Origin: Symbiodinium natans
Lineage: Eukaryota > Sar > Dinophyceae > Suessiales > Symbiodiniaceae
NCBI GenBank assembly: GCA_905221605.1
Contig: CAJNDS010001079.1
Span: forward strand, 581,001-645,000
Reading direction: 5' to 3'
Length of the DNA: 64,000 nt
Shown: piece by piece, positions 40,001 to 51,895 of the stretch
Layout: each line of letters starts with the position of its first letter
Numbering within the stretch: position 1 is the first letter of the stretch
Program-made: the position numbers and the translations under genes
Notes under the pieces: model-generated
What the model was told of the DNA's origin: nothing
Seen by the model: only the letters and a program-made list of their open reading frames with translations
Databases searched by the model: none

Positions 40001-43000
40001 TTCAATCACGAAGATCATAATTCTGTCCTTATGCTTGCCGAGTAGCATAAAGTAATCTTCCAGAAACACGTCAGTCAGTAGTAATCGATGGACCTGATTA
40101 AAGAATTTATCAAAACCGGGTTTAGGTTTCTCTGGTTCGGGCTGTGGTCCCAGTGTTTCCTCTTCATCAACAAATTCGTTAGGAAGTTGTTCGCTGAATC
40201 GTTTGCGTATTTCGTATTCTGCCTTAATTTCTTGTTGTAACTTGTCGTTCAGTTTGCCTTCTTTCCTTGAACTGCCTGCTTTCCTTGAATATCCTTGCGC
40301 CAAGACATGTACTTCCGAATTCGGATGTAAGGCATAGTGGAAATGGGCATCCTAGTTTTCGTGCTGTATTTTAGGTTCGCACTACTGAGGTTATAGGGGT
40401 TCTGGTACCCCCGACTACAATCCCTATCAAAGAGCTGTTAGTATAAGGGGGAGCATCCCGAGTTTGGGGCTTTCTAGCCCCAAGAGAAGCTTCACTGGGA
40501 GGCCATTGAATCTGGCGGCTCGCAGGTAGCAGGTCGCAGTGGAAGCACACGTCTTCGGTGTAGGGCTTAGGGTTTCAGGCAGAATGCACGACTATTGTTA
40601 TCGAGTAATACAAAAAGCATGGTAGGAACATAGTCTAATCTCAAACCTGACCTAGAGTCATGGTCTGCCTCGCGAGAAATTGCGGGTGCTGAGGTGTCAC
40701 ACAACAGCCTCGATCGATTGCGGTGCGGATCACCTTAATTGAGGTTGTAGTATAGGTTACCTTACTTATAATCCTCCTTATTACTAACACATGAACCTCC
40801 CCCCCCCCCCTTTCAGGAGCTGGCCTCCATCCCTTGCGGCGCGCCATTCCCGCGGAAGCTTGCAGGCACGGCGCTTCGCGCGCTTCTCGCGCTGCTGGCA
40901 CCTGCCGTAGCACCCGATACCCGACTCCCCAGCCCGAAGCCCGAAGATCCAAACCTGAAACTCTGCCCAAAACCCCAAAACCCCCAGAACCCCCAAAACC
41001 CCCCAGAAACCTCAAAACCCTAAGCCCTGTCGCCGCGACTGTCGCCCCTAAACCCCAAAACCCCAAAATCCCTCAACCCTGATCCCCCCTGCAGGACTCT
41101 ACTTGTCAGCGAATGTTCAGCTACTGAATGCGCTGCATCACTTGCGTCCACGCCTTGGAACATGGCTGTGGATTGCAGAGCTCCCTGCTCAGGAAGGAGT
41201 TTGGCAAACAAAGCCCTAAACCCTAAACCGCCTAAACCCTCAAGTTGTATGTAGGGTGGCTGCTCCGCGCCTAAGGCTTTGGTACTGCAGTGCGTGCCCC
41301 AGCTTCTTAAGACTTCGGCGGGGCCAAGCCGTCGCCAGTGACAGGTATAGAGGAGCATTATACAATAGTAGTGTAGTAGAATAGTAGAAGAGTAGAAGAA
41401 TACAAGAGTAGAAGACTAGAAGAATCGAAGAGTAAAGGAGTAGAAGAGTAGAAGAGTAGAATACAAAACAGACAAGAAGATAGCAATACAATAGCAAAAG
41501 CATTCTAGTTTATCAGTATCATGACACACTGGTATCACAACACAGTCTTAAAAACATACCAAAACAACAAGAATACAATCACATCATCGCATAATGACAC
41601 ACGTCATCACATAATGATACAAGCATACAATCGTACAACTGTCATCTATTAGTTGAATTGCTGGGTTTAGGGTTTAGGGTTTCGGGTTTCGGGTTTAGGG
41701 TTTAGGCGGTGTGTGCCGTTGCCGTACTCCCTGCGAATGTTCAGCTCCAAGTCGCTTGCCAACCTTGTTTTGTTTGCGGCGGTCCCCCAGGACCCCTAAA
41801 ACCCAAACATTTTGAGCCCCAAGCTTGCCTGAATATTAGGGTTTAGGGTTTAGGGCTTAGGGTTTAGGGTTTACCTTATAAGTCTGGACTCAACCCCCCC
41901 CCCCCCCACCAAAACCCCCTTGACGCCTCAGGCGGTGGCTGAGACGGGGGTCGAGCTGCCTTCGCGGCAGGACGGCCTGTCACGAAATGCTTGAAAGGGC
42001 CGAGAGTCATGGTAGAGAGCCCGAAAGTACACCCTAAGCCTTAAACCCTAAACCCTAAACCCTAAACCCTAAACCCTAAACCCTAAACCCTAAACCCTAA
42101 ACCCTAAATCCTAAACCCTAAACCCTAAACCCTAAACCCCAAGGGCTTCAGGGGCTAACTACCCAAACGACCAGGTTCTGGTCGGGATGTATATAGGTAC
42201 TCCTTGGACCGTTCCGCATGCTACTGAGCTACCCGGTGCTACAAGGAATCCCTGCTGAAGCATCTCACTCTTCGGGAGCGGGTTTAGGGTTTAGGGTTTA
42301 GGGTTTAGGGTTTAGGGTTGAGGGTTGAGGGTTGAGGGTTTAGGCATTCTGCCTGTCTTTGCTTTGAGAATGGAGGGCTTCCTCAGGAGCCCGCTGCTGC
42401 CAACCCTGAGAGTGCCGGGCCCCGAGTGCGACGGGCGGCAGACCTCTCCCACGTAGGGCGCGTTCGTGGACCTTTTTTTTGCTTGCAGCAGAGCAGAATG
42501 ACATATAAATGTATAAGAATATAACTATTCAATTTTTTCAGCAGTGGCGCCGAGTTCTTCCTGGAGGCTGTCAAGGCTGCTGCGGCCTGCCAGCTGGTGG
42601 CGCAGCTGAGGATGCCAACTGCAATGGAGTTTTTGTGCAGTTGACGCTTTGAGAAGACGTGATTGCCGCGACTACAGCTTGCTGGTGGCAGGCTTTGCGG
42701 CAACGTGCTCTACGAAAGCCCAGAGGCCCTGAAGGGCGGGTTCCCGGGGTCCACGAAGGCATGCGCTCGGAAGACGCCAGGCCGCGGAGTTTCTGCGTTT
42801 GTCCGGTGGCCTGCCGTGAGCTCGGAGCTTGCTTGGCCAGCTCTTGCACCGGCTGTTTTGCCAAAAACCTCAGTAGTCCCCTTCCATTTATGACTAGCTG
42901 TAGATACCCCAAAATACCCATGCCATTTAAATGGGCACCCCCCCCCAATAGCCATGCAAGACAAGCGGAACAGAGCCGCAGGTGAAACACGCTCCCACGG

Positions 43001-43477
43001 CCGAGGCCAACTTTGCTCTCCCACTGCTATGCCGACCCGGAGATGCCTCTGCTACGTGAGGTGGGCGTCTTCGCGGTGCGCCCGGGTGCCCAGTTGTGGA
43101 AGGCGGCCCGGCGTACCCCAATCCTTCAATACTTGAAGCCGCAAAACCTTCTAAACCCTCTAAACCTTCTAAACCTTCTAACCCCTAAACCTAAACCCTA
43201 AACCCTAAACCACCCTAAACCACCCTAAACCACCCTAAACAGCCGTGAACCCTAAACCCTAAACCCTAAACCCTAAACCCTAAACCCTAAACCCTAAACC
43301 CTAAACCCTAAACCCTAAACCCTGAACCCTGAACCCTAAACCCTAAACCTTAAACCCTAAACCCCAAACCCATACGACCCTCCACCCTGAACCCATAAAA
43401 CCCTAAGCCCGCAGAGGCAACGCCACACAGCACAGCGAAGCGACCCGTGCTGCGGTGAGGCAGCTGCTGGCCGAGAG
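31075..43477 (+). CDS. Unrecognised helical-repeat (HEAT/ARM-like) protein, 16-exon chain
   Basis: Exons: 31075-31131, 32483-32518, 32690-32749, 33760-33828, 34445-34498, 36667-36718, 37212-37256, 37367-37422, 38078-38125, 38805-38850, 39187-39212, 39350-39385, 40817-40906, 41932-41970, 42982-43039 and 43417-43477. Every exon starts with G after AG. Donors are 8 GC, 5 GT and 3 GA, and phases agree through all joins (833 nt, open throughout). The product is rich in Ala/Leu helices, e.g. AQAFRAVASVSAERLHSFLT, EAAQTFGIIASRLCIRAA, LAQQLLNDSSFVDRQFPR, LAGTALRALLALLAPA, and NATQHSEATRAAVRQLLAE. I do not recognise the family. Both ends are open: the start may include 26640-26701 and the C terminus may lie between 43478 and 44600. 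Most exons sit between a CCCTAAA array and a TTTAGGG array. Confidence 0.65.
31679..31761. mobile_element. Miniature inverted-repeat element, family E
   Basis: 21-bp arms TACTTGAAGGTTCATGGGTAG (31679-31699) and its reverse complement with one mismatch (31741-31761) flank about 41 bp. Arm-like fragments recur at 20391-20415, 38757-38782, 54160-54178 and 57415-57440. Confidence 0.8.
32330..32455. repeat. CCCTAAA telomere-like array
   Basis: About sixteen heptamers with minor variants, upstream of the exon at 32483. Confidence 0.95.
32830..33490. other. AT-richer intron segment with degenerate ATGTATGTA repeats
   Basis: Part of intron 32750-33759. From about 33130 to 33370 the sequence is a drifting repeat of ATGTATGTAATG-type units, preceded by a (CT)n tract at 33078-33120. 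No coding signal; His/Tyr-rich ORFs on the minus strand are by-products. Confidence 0.75.
35040..36640. other. Long intron interior
   Basis: Between exons 34445-34498 and 36667-36718 lie mixed sequence, several heptamer arrays in both orientations and an A/T-richer segment (35270-35860). No conserved protein was recognised in it. Confidence 0.55.
36497..36530 (+). repeat. Duplicated 3' splice region (decoy acceptor)
   Basis: About 30 bp (AAGCA-GATATTCTCCTTCAGGTTCG..GGCC) matches the true acceptor and exon start at 36648-36680. The copy stops after ~10 exon bases and runs back into CCCTAAA sequence, so it is a truncated duplicate. Confidence 0.8.
37895..38040. repeat. CCCTAAA telomere-like array
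   Basis: Long run with CCCCTAA and CCCTGAA interruptions, ending about 40 nt before the acceptor of the exon at 38078. Confidence 0.93.
39411..39518. repeat. TTTAGGG array with TCTAGGG sub-block
   Basis: Five consecutive TCTAGGG units, then about ten TTTAGGG units, downstream of the exon at 39350-39385. Confidence 0.95.
39636..39903. repeat. Dispersed repeat family C, copy 1
   Basis: About 265 bp resembling 54600-54841. Shared blocks include CCCAAATGATGAAAA, ATGGAACCACGCA, AGCATACTCAACCCCATAGCA, CCCGATAGA and TTTAGGAATAAGGTTG. Too long and too similar to be chance; probably a non-autonomous mobile element. Ends were not defined and no clear terminal inverted repeats were seen. Confidence 0.85.
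39887..40303 (-). CDS. Minus-strand ORF of unusual composition, unknown origin
   Basis: 139 codons without an ATG at the open end (first sense codon TTG), so it is either an internal exon or a fragment. The translation looks protein-like: charged helices (KLNDKLQQEIKAEYEIRKRF), an acidic/Pro linker, then hydrophobic segments (FNQVHRLLLTDVFLEDYFML; DRIMIFVIEIPVDV). Codons are A/T-richer than in neighbouring exons. Its C-terminal residues run into dispersed repeat C, so the true end is probably earlier. It is the only convincing minus-strand frame and lies in the intron 39386-40816 of the helical-protein gene. No family recognised. Confidence 0.45.
   Translation of the reverse strand: MAQGYSRKAGSSRKEGKLNDKLQQEIKAEYEIRKRFSEQLPNEFVDEEETLGPQPEPEKPKPGFDKFFNQVHRLLLTDVFLEDYFMLLGKHKDRIMIFVIEIPVDVVEPKATTADTHDYNSLRCASSEVSRALRQPYS
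40390..40459. mobile_element. Miniature inverted-repeat element, family A, fragment
   Basis: Right arm GCTGTTAGTATAAGGGGGAG at 40434-40453 followed by CATCCC. A degenerate internal GGTACCCCCGAC matches the other copies. Left arm missing or decayed. Confidence 0.65.
41355..41475. repeat. Degenerate AGTAGAAGA repeat
   Basis: Drifting units of AGAGTAGAAGAAT in the intron 40907-41931. The Leu/Tyr-rich minus-strand ORF here is an artefact. Confidence 0.85.
42040..42140. repeat. CCCTAAA telomere-like array
   Basis: About fourteen heptamers with one CCTAAAT variant. Confidence 0.95.
43190..43365. repeat. CCCTAAA array with CCACCCTAAA sub-block
   Basis: Begins with three CCACCCTAAA decamers, then about twenty heptamers, ending before the exon at 43417. 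A TTTAGGG array (43485-43545) follows that exon. Confidence 0.95.
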
Positions 43478-44446
43478 GCCGGGCGTTTAGGGTTTAGGGT
43501 TTAGGGTTTAGGGTGTAGGGTTTAGGGTTTAGGGTTTAGGGTTTAGAGAGTTTTGTCCCCTCCCCCCGCAATAGGGTTTAGGGCCGTTTAGGGCTTTAGG
43601 GGTCAGATCTACTACTTGAGGGGCGACTTTCTTCTGGGTTGGAGGGGGGATATTCTGACGTGCACAAATCTCCGTGAATCCTCAACTCTAAACCGAAAGC
43701 CCTAAGCCCTAGGCCCTAAACCCTACAGCCTTAAACCCTAAGCCTTCAGCCTCAATCCCTATTAGGGAGCTGCTGGGTCTTTCAGGCGTTCCCCCAAATC
43801 CCAGAAGCCCGAGCCGGAAACCCTATTGGTACGAGATTGAGTTTTATGACTTCGGGTGAGGGTTTAGGGTTTAGGGGCTTTTGGGTTTAGGGTTTAGAGT
43901 TTAGGGTTTAGGGTGTACCTCACAGCGAGCCAAAACCAGAGCCAGCCAAGCCAAGCCAAGCCAAGCCAGGCCCCCAAGCATCGAAGATGCTCAGTCACTT
44001 GGGTCACTGGGGACACCTAAGTGGACTCGCTTGACACACTCGGAAAACTTGGGACACCAACTTGAGATGCTTGTAGCACTTGGGACGCTTTTGGGACACC
44101 GGTCAAAGATTGCTACGGGCAGGAAATTTAATTTCCGTTGGGGGGGTCTTTCTCGGCCGAATGGCCTTTCCCATCCAATATTCTCAGGTGTCAGACGTTT
44201 TCTGGAAATCGATTCCTTAAGGGCACTTAAAGGGGGTTTCAGGATCCCACAACTCGTCCACCTTCAGGCCCGCGAAGTGGGTTTCAACCCAGAGAACCCC
44301 GCCCTAAATGTGGCCAGGCGCGCTCGCGCTGCCTCTGGCGCGCAACGCCAAGGCGCTGTTGCCTATAGACTCCTCTCCCCAGCTCCTACCTGTGTGGCGA
44401 GCCCGATGCAGTCCAAGCAGCTCGTGAGGAGTTCTTCTCTGTCTAA

Positions 44447-44580
44447 ACCCAAGGTAGTCAGCTCTGTCATAGTTGGGTAACATTTTGCATTTTTAAGGGT
44501 ACTTAAACCCAATAAGGATTATAAACTCAAATCTTTAATACTATCCCAACCAGGAACTAGTCAACACTGCAGTCCCTCTC
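44447..44580. repeat. Dispersed repeat family D, copy 1
   Basis: TGTCATAGTTGGGTAACATTTTGCATTTTTAAGGGTACTTAAACCCAATAAGG-type sequence ending ATCCCAACCAGGAACTAG; matches 58995-59160. A partial copy lies near 53255-53310. Confidence 0.85.
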
Positions 44581-44603
44581 CTCAACGCCCCCCTAAACCC
44601 AAG

Positions 44604-47600
44604 ATGCCAGGAGCCGAGCTGCCCGCCATCGACGAGTTGCTGGCCCAGATCGGCTTCCTGTGGCTGCCAGGTTCAGGGGTTCAAACGTTTAGGGTTTAGG
44701 GTTTGGGGTTTGGGGTTTAGGGTTTAGGGTTTCGGGCGGTTTCAAGGCTTACAGGTCGGGGTGGGTTCTTGAGGCTTATGGGTTAGGGTTTGCGGTTCAA
44801 ACTAAAGGTTTTGGGGTTTTGGCTTGATGGTTCAGGGCTTCGAAGGTTTTGGGTTTCGGGTTAGGAGCCAGGGTGTAGGGTTGACGGAACGATTGGAGGT
44901 TTAAAGGTTTGGAGGGATGACGGTTTAGGGTTTAGGGTTTAGGGTTTAGGGTTTGGAGTCTGGGTTCAGGATCCTTTCTTCTTGGGTTCAGTTTTGGGTA
45001 TCGTTTTTTAAGGGAAGTGCTATGGCCTCTTTCAAGATGATCCCTTAACTTCTCTAAAGGGTTCTAAAGTATGGGCCCTATAGAGTACATGAGGGGTGTA
45101 TCCCTTGGAGTTAGGTGTTGCCTAGGGCTTCAAGGACAAGTGGTTTCTCTCTTGCTGGAAGTCGGTGCACTTCAGCTTCACGCTTTGGGGGTTCTGGTGG
45201 GTTGTCTACTCGTACCAACAGCCTAAAGGGAGCCTTCAAGAAGTAGGGTTTAGGGTTAGGGCCGGGTTTAGTCTTTGTAGCAAAAGCCTATAGGAGCCTT
45301 CAACAATTAGTAAATTAGGGTTTAGGGTTTGGGTTTTTTTGTAGCCCTACGCTGTTGCCTTCCCCACCCGTGGGTGGGACCTTGACGGCCGAGGACCGGG
45401 CTCCTCTAGGGTCCTGAGTGGCTTCCTGCTGGCAGGCATCGTTCGTGAGTCCTTAAGTCGTTTAGCCCTGATATGTAAGTCCTGTATAAGCCCTATGTAA
45501 GCCCCATAAACAAATAAAGAAATAAGCAAATAAACAAATATATAAGCAAATAAATAAGTTAATCAATAGATAAAGAAATAAATCAATAAATAAATAAAGA
45601 AAAAATAAATAATTACATATGAGCACTATAAAAAGGTGTATGAACCAGAAATTTCAGCCTTTGCGCCCACAAAGCGCGAACCCCAACGCCAATACCTGCC
45701 ATCCCGGCATCGGGGAGCCAGGCCTTGAGTGGACCTGTTGCAGTAGGAGGAGCCCTAAACCCTAAACCCTGAATCCTAAACCCTAAACCCTAAACCCTAA
45801 ACCCTAACCCTAAACCCTAAACCCTAAACCCTAAACCCTAAACCCTAAACCCTAAACCCTAAACCCTAAACCCTAAACCCTAAACCCTAAACCCTAAACC
45901 CTAACCCTACAAGGGCGTGGTGTCCGGTGTACAGTGTACAGCGTACAGGTCCTCAGCGACAGTTCGTTGGTTCCGTAAGATCATGGTCCTTTTCTTTCGG
46001 AGCGGGGCGGCTCCGAACTCAGTACGATCCGGAGCCTTATACTTAGGGGCCCTAAACCCATCCAAACCCTGAACCAAAAAGGGACCATGATTCAAAGCAC
46101 TGGCTAATTGTGGGCGACTCCCCCTGCGCAGGAACCATCGTGCGGCACGGAAAACGACCCTCCAGCTGCCTAAACCTGATCCCAAAGTTATGGTCCCCCT
46201 TAAGTACCCCAAGTATGAGGCCCCGTATTCTGATAGGAACCCCCGAAAGAGGCCGTGATTAGAACAGACCGTATGCCGCGTGCCCTTTTTCGCTTTGAGG
46301 GGTGCTGCTGCCATCGTCGCTGCATCGCCAAGCACAAGCCGTCGGCGTGTTTTTGGCCCAGACCTGCTGGTCAAGCTACAAGACCCAGTTCGCACATCTT
46401 GCTTCCGTTGCATCTATGCCATGACTTGTACTCGTCACCCTAGACCCGAAACCCTCAACCCTAAACTCTTAGCCCTAAACCCTAAAACCTTAAACCCTAA
46501 AACCCTAAACCCTAAGCCTTCCCCTACTTGGAAGCTAGTCGAGTGAATCCGATCTTGACCATCGCCTATTGCATTCATCGCCAGAGCCAACTTTAGGACT
46601 CTCGCGTGCGATGCTCACAGGCTTTCCGCCAGGCAAGTAGGTTTGATGCAAAACCGACGATCTTGATGGTCGTCATTTTGCAGCTGTTTTAGTTGCAGTT
46701 TGTTTGGTTTTAGCCCGGCAGCTAGAAGTCCGTCCGAAAGAATTTGATGTGGTGCGAAGGCGAACAGCATGGACGAAACCAGTGATCAGCCATGGGTGCT
46801 CTGGTCAATGGGATACAGTGGTACAGTAGCATGAACCCTAACCCTAAACCCTAAAGGTTCACGTCAGGAAGCCTTCGAACCCGAAGAAACAGAAAAAGAA
46901 GTGGGACCCTCAACTTAGCTGTTGGACCCTGATGCAGGGGCCTATATTACCCTGCATGTATTCCCTAAATATCATAAACGCGCCCCAAAGTACCCATTTC
47001 AATTCGATAGTCACCTATATTACCCTGCACGAGAGGCAAGTATACTTCACCGCGCCGACCGTGAGCCCAAGTCATTTTGGAGAGCATCCCTCTCCGAGAC
47101 CCTAAGACCTAAACCCGTATGTTTCGGCTCCGATGTCACGATGTAGAAAGCCATGAAGCACTGAACTCTCCGTCCGCAAATTCTCACACCCTAGATCTAC
47201 AAGTTCTTAAATACCAAAGGCCATCGGCCCTAGTAAACCCCACCCAAAGCGCTAAACCATAAACCCTGAACCCTGAACCCTTAAACCCTAAACCCCCTAA
47301 ACCTCTAAACCCTAGACCCTAAACCCTAGACCCTAAACCCTAAACCCCCGACCCCAAACCTCAGCCCCCGAACCCCAAGCCGGCGAGGCCACCGAAAGCT
47401 CCCAGCAGAAGCTACACTCGAGCATCTCTTCGGAGATGCCACTTTCCAGGCGAGCCAGTTGAGGGTTCTCAGGTAGGGTTTAGGGTTAAGGGTTTAGGGT
47501 TTAGGGTTTGGGGTTTAGGGTTTAGGGTTTCGGGTTTAGGCTGTGAGGTTCGTCTGAGCCTCTGTTGCCCAAGCAGCATAATGTCCTGGAGAAAAACGGC

Positions 47601-48648
47601 GTTGTCCATTCATTTCGTTGAGAGTTAGCTTTGTCATACGACTGCCTGCAGGTCCTCTTCTACCCTAAGCTTATCCTAGACCCTATCCGGCTGAAATTTA
47701 GGCCCAGGCAGTCTAGACTCTAGACCCTAATGTCCAAACCCTGGGCTGTGTTGACAGCTTAAAAATCCCCAAACCCTACATCCTTAAACCCCCGCTCCCT
47801 GAATCCCAAGCCTTCCACCAGTTTCAATCCTCTCGAAATTCTAAACCCTAAACCTCAAGCCCTAAACCCGAAACCCTCACAACATGCACCTCTCAGGGTG
47901 GGGGGTCGCTGGTGCAACTGCTGCGTGCCCGCCGCCCGGGAGCTCAGTGTTTCTCTTCTGCGCGGGGCCGGTTTGCCGTTTCGTCAAGGTTTAGGGTTTA
48001 GGGTTTAGGATTTAGGGTCTAGGGTTTAGGGTTTAGGGTGTAGGGTCTAGGGTTTAGGGTTTAGGGCCTTCACCCTAAGCCCCTGAACCTTAAGGGGTTG
48101 GTGTTGGAAGGGTTTGGGCAGAGCTTGAGCGCGGAAGACATTTTTTGAGAGCATGTTCTACACTTTTGAGTGTTGTTTCACGATCTACCGCCGAAATTCC
48201 GTAGCTTTGAGCTTTCGTACAGCGCGTCTTCTGAAGTCACAAAGTTGGACTTCGGCATGCTTTAGGTTGGGTGCTAAACTTTGCACTCCCATGTACATGC
48301 ACCGTTTTGTAGATACCCTGGGGTTCCGGGAAGGCTGCTTAGTGTTTCAAGGGGTCAGCGCAGAGTTCGGGCCGAGATGTTCCCCGATAGGGGGGTGCTA
48401 TAACTAGGTAGTTGCTTGTTGCCATCGGCTTGTAAGTCCACCCTCAACCCTAAACCCTAAACCCGCTCAAAACCCTCAAGCAGAAGCCAATACCGTTTAT
48501 CTCCAAAGCTGCGAGCCCTACATAACCCATCCAGACTTAAAAAGCCCTTGCATCCCACCTCCGTCCACAATCCCTAAACCGGACCCTAAACCCAAAACCC
48601 AAAACCCAAAATCCTCAACCCTCAAACCCGAACCCCCAACCCCCAACC

Positions 48649-48729
<81 letters not shown>

Positions 48730-51700
48730 ACCCAACCCTCAACCCTCCCAACCCCCCCCCCCCCCACAATCAGCGCAGGCCTCACGAGTCTGAAAGACTT
48801 CGTCTGCGTGCCGCCGTGGGAGCTGCGGGACTGGCTCCTCATCACCGAGGCTGGGGCCGGGGGGATGCCGAAGCTTGGTGCGGGGTTTAGGGTTTAGGGT
48901 TTAGGGTTTAGGGTTTATTGTTTAGTGATTTGGGTTTTGTGGTTTGGGGTTTGGGGTTTATGGGGCTTATATCTCAGGCTTTATGGGATGTCGTAGAGAA
49001 GGACCCTAGCTTTAAAGCCAGTACTTGGGCTCATGAGTTGAGGGTTGAGCCTGAGCTACTAGTCACTAACACAATTACAAAATGACCGTTATTGCTGCTG
49101 TTGCTATGACTGTTACTGTTCCTAGTCTTATTTTTGATATTGATTTTACTTGTGGCACTTACTATTACTATTTATTCTTATTCTGACTACTACTACTACT
49201 ACTAGTATGACGATGCCTATGACTATGATTAATGACTATGACTATGATCTATGAGCATGAACTATGACTAATGACTAATGACTAATGACAATGACAGTGA
49301 CTGTGACTATGACTTATTTCTATGCCCATGACGTGCTAATACTCCTACTACTGCTTCTCTTCTCTCTCTCTCTCTCTTACTCTTACCTTTACTCTTACTC
49401 TTACCCTTACTCTTACTCTTACTCTTGCTCTTGCTTTTGCTCTTGCTCTTGCTCTTGCGCCTTCTCCTACTCCTGCTCTTACTCTTACTCTTGCTCTTGC
49501 TCTTGCTCTTACTCTTAACCCTAAACCCTAAGCCCTAAACCCTAAACCCTAAACCCTAAACCCTAAACCCTAAACCCAAAACCCTAAACCCTAAACCCTA
49601 AACCCTAAACCCTAAACCCTAAACCCTAAACCCTGAACCCTGAACCCTGAACCCTGAACCAAAGATCCCCAAACGGGCACAGGAGGAGGCCACCGAGCTG
49701 CTAAGCTTCGCCTGGGCAGCTGCGGCCGCGCCGGTGATCTCTGCCTGGGAGCGGCTGCTGGAGGGTTTTCTTGTTTAGGGTTTAGGGTTTGGGGTTTAGG
49801 GTTTAGGGTTTAGGGGTTTAGGGGTTTAGGGGTTTAGGGGTTTAGGGGTTTAGGGGTTTAGGGCTTAGGGCTTAGGGCTTAGGGTTTAGGGTTTGTTCAT
49901 GGGATAGCTAAAGCCCGGTGCTAGAAGTTCTGTTTTACGAAACCCTATCGAATCTCTGCAGATGTGATCCTCCGAGATAGCCTCCGCTGCCACACTGAAC
50001 TCCTTTCAGGATTTGGCGGCAGATGGCGAGGCAGTTGCACAGTACGGACCTGAGCATGTTCAAGATTCAGCTTTCCATTGCTGCTTCTGGCCGACGCCAG
50101 CATCTTCCCGAACAAAAACCCCGAACCCTAACTTTTTAAATCCCTCCACCCCGAAGCCCCGAACCCTAAACCCTGAGCCCCGAACCTTAAACCCTCAGCC
50201 CTTCCAGGCCCGTGCCCGGCCCTTTACCGACGCTGAGCCGGGCGCTGGGTGCCGGCGGCCTCTCCGCAGCGCTGGTGGAGGCAGGGAGAGGTTTCGAGGG
50301 GCTTGGGGCTCAGAGGGTATAGGGGGTTCTAGGGTTTTAGGGTTTAGGGTTTTGAGTTCAGGGTTTAGAGTTCAAGGGTTTAGGGAGGGTTTAGGGTTCA
50401 GAGGGTATGCGGTAAACTCCCGAAAAGTGGAAGATCATTCTCCTCCCACCCCAAAGAGGGTTGCTCAAGAATCCCCGCAGTAATCGTCCTTCAACCATGT
50501 TCCAGCTTGATGGGGTTCAGGGTTTCAGGGCTTAGGGTTTAGGCTTGCAGCGTTTATGGTTTCGGGGTCTTGGTTTGTCCTGTTTTAGGGTTGTAGGGTG
50601 GGTTGCGGTGATATGGACATGAGATAGGTTGCTTCCAAGAATAATTTCACATACCCCAACCCCGTACCCCTTAACCTATAAAAGGGGAATGCAAGGAACG
50701 ATTTTACCATACCCCTTGATTTTCCTCTAAGGGTATGCCCAAGGAGTATGTTGAACATTTCTTAGATTGCTTGTGGTGCATTCAAATTGGCATTCTTTTG
50801 CGATGCAGTGCATGTAGTGTGCACTATGTATCCGCTGTTTGCGTTTGTAGATGTCAACAATGACGGACAATGGGAGTAAGTGATGCAAGAGCAGTTAACT
50901 TGCAAGCAATACACAGATTCCCAATTACAAAATTACTCAAGTTGGCGGTTGATGACTATTGAACTGCTGTGCTGTTGGCGTCTTTTCGATATGGTGATTG
51001 CTACTGACTACTCTAACCTGTGATTTTTACCCTGCTGGTCTTGCTGTGATTGTCATGATTGTCCTTTACCTCGGGCTTGTGTTGGCTTAACCTCAGGTGC
51101 AGGGGATGTGGGGGTGTGTCGTGGGGCGATTTGATTCTCAGGTCCTGAAGACTAAAGCCCTAGATGCTGAAAGGCCCTCGGAGCCTCTAAACCCAAAGCT
51201 CATGAGAGTCCTAAACCCCACTCTTTTCAGACGAAGCCGAGATTACCCAATCCTATCCACGCTAGTTTAACGCTTTACTGTTCGGGGTCCTGATTTTGGG
51301 CCTTGGGGACCCTAAACACTAAACCCTAAACCCTAAATCCTAAACCCTAAACCCTAAACCCTGAACCCTGAACCCTGAACCCTAAACCCCTAAACCCCTA
51401 AACCCCTAAACCCCTAAACCCCTAAACCCCTAAACCCCTAAACCCCTAAACCCCTAAACCCCTAAACCCCTAAACCCCTAAACCCCTAAACCCCTAAACC
51501 CCAAACCCCAAACCCCAAACCCTAAACCCGAAATGGGTTTGGCGGCAAGTTCGCTCCCGGGATCAGGTGGCTGGGCCGCCGGGCGTCGGCAAGACGCAGT
51601 CTTTGGCCTACAGGTTGTTAGGGTTTTTAGGGCTGTAGTTTTTGGGGTGTTGGGTATTTTTGGGTTTTAGGGTGGGGTTTTGGGGTTTTTAGGGTTTTCA

Positions 51701-51844
51701 GGGTTTCAAGGTGGTAGGGTTTTAGGGAGGGTCGTAGGTGTTTATGGTTTTAGGCTGTTCTTTTTCTGCCTCCTTTTCGAGCAAGGGGGGGTTGGATGTG
51801 AGTTTTAATGGCAGCTTGAAGGGGTTTCTCAGGAAGGGCTTCAA

Positions 51845-51895
<51 letters not shown>

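Noticed and set aside
44031-44480. 149-codon ORF
   Set aside because: Ends inside dispersed repeat D and lacks splice or family support; probably chance.
48640-48735. CRISPR-like array
   Set aside because: Units are 7 bp without spacers; simple telomere-variant repeat in a eukaryotic gene.
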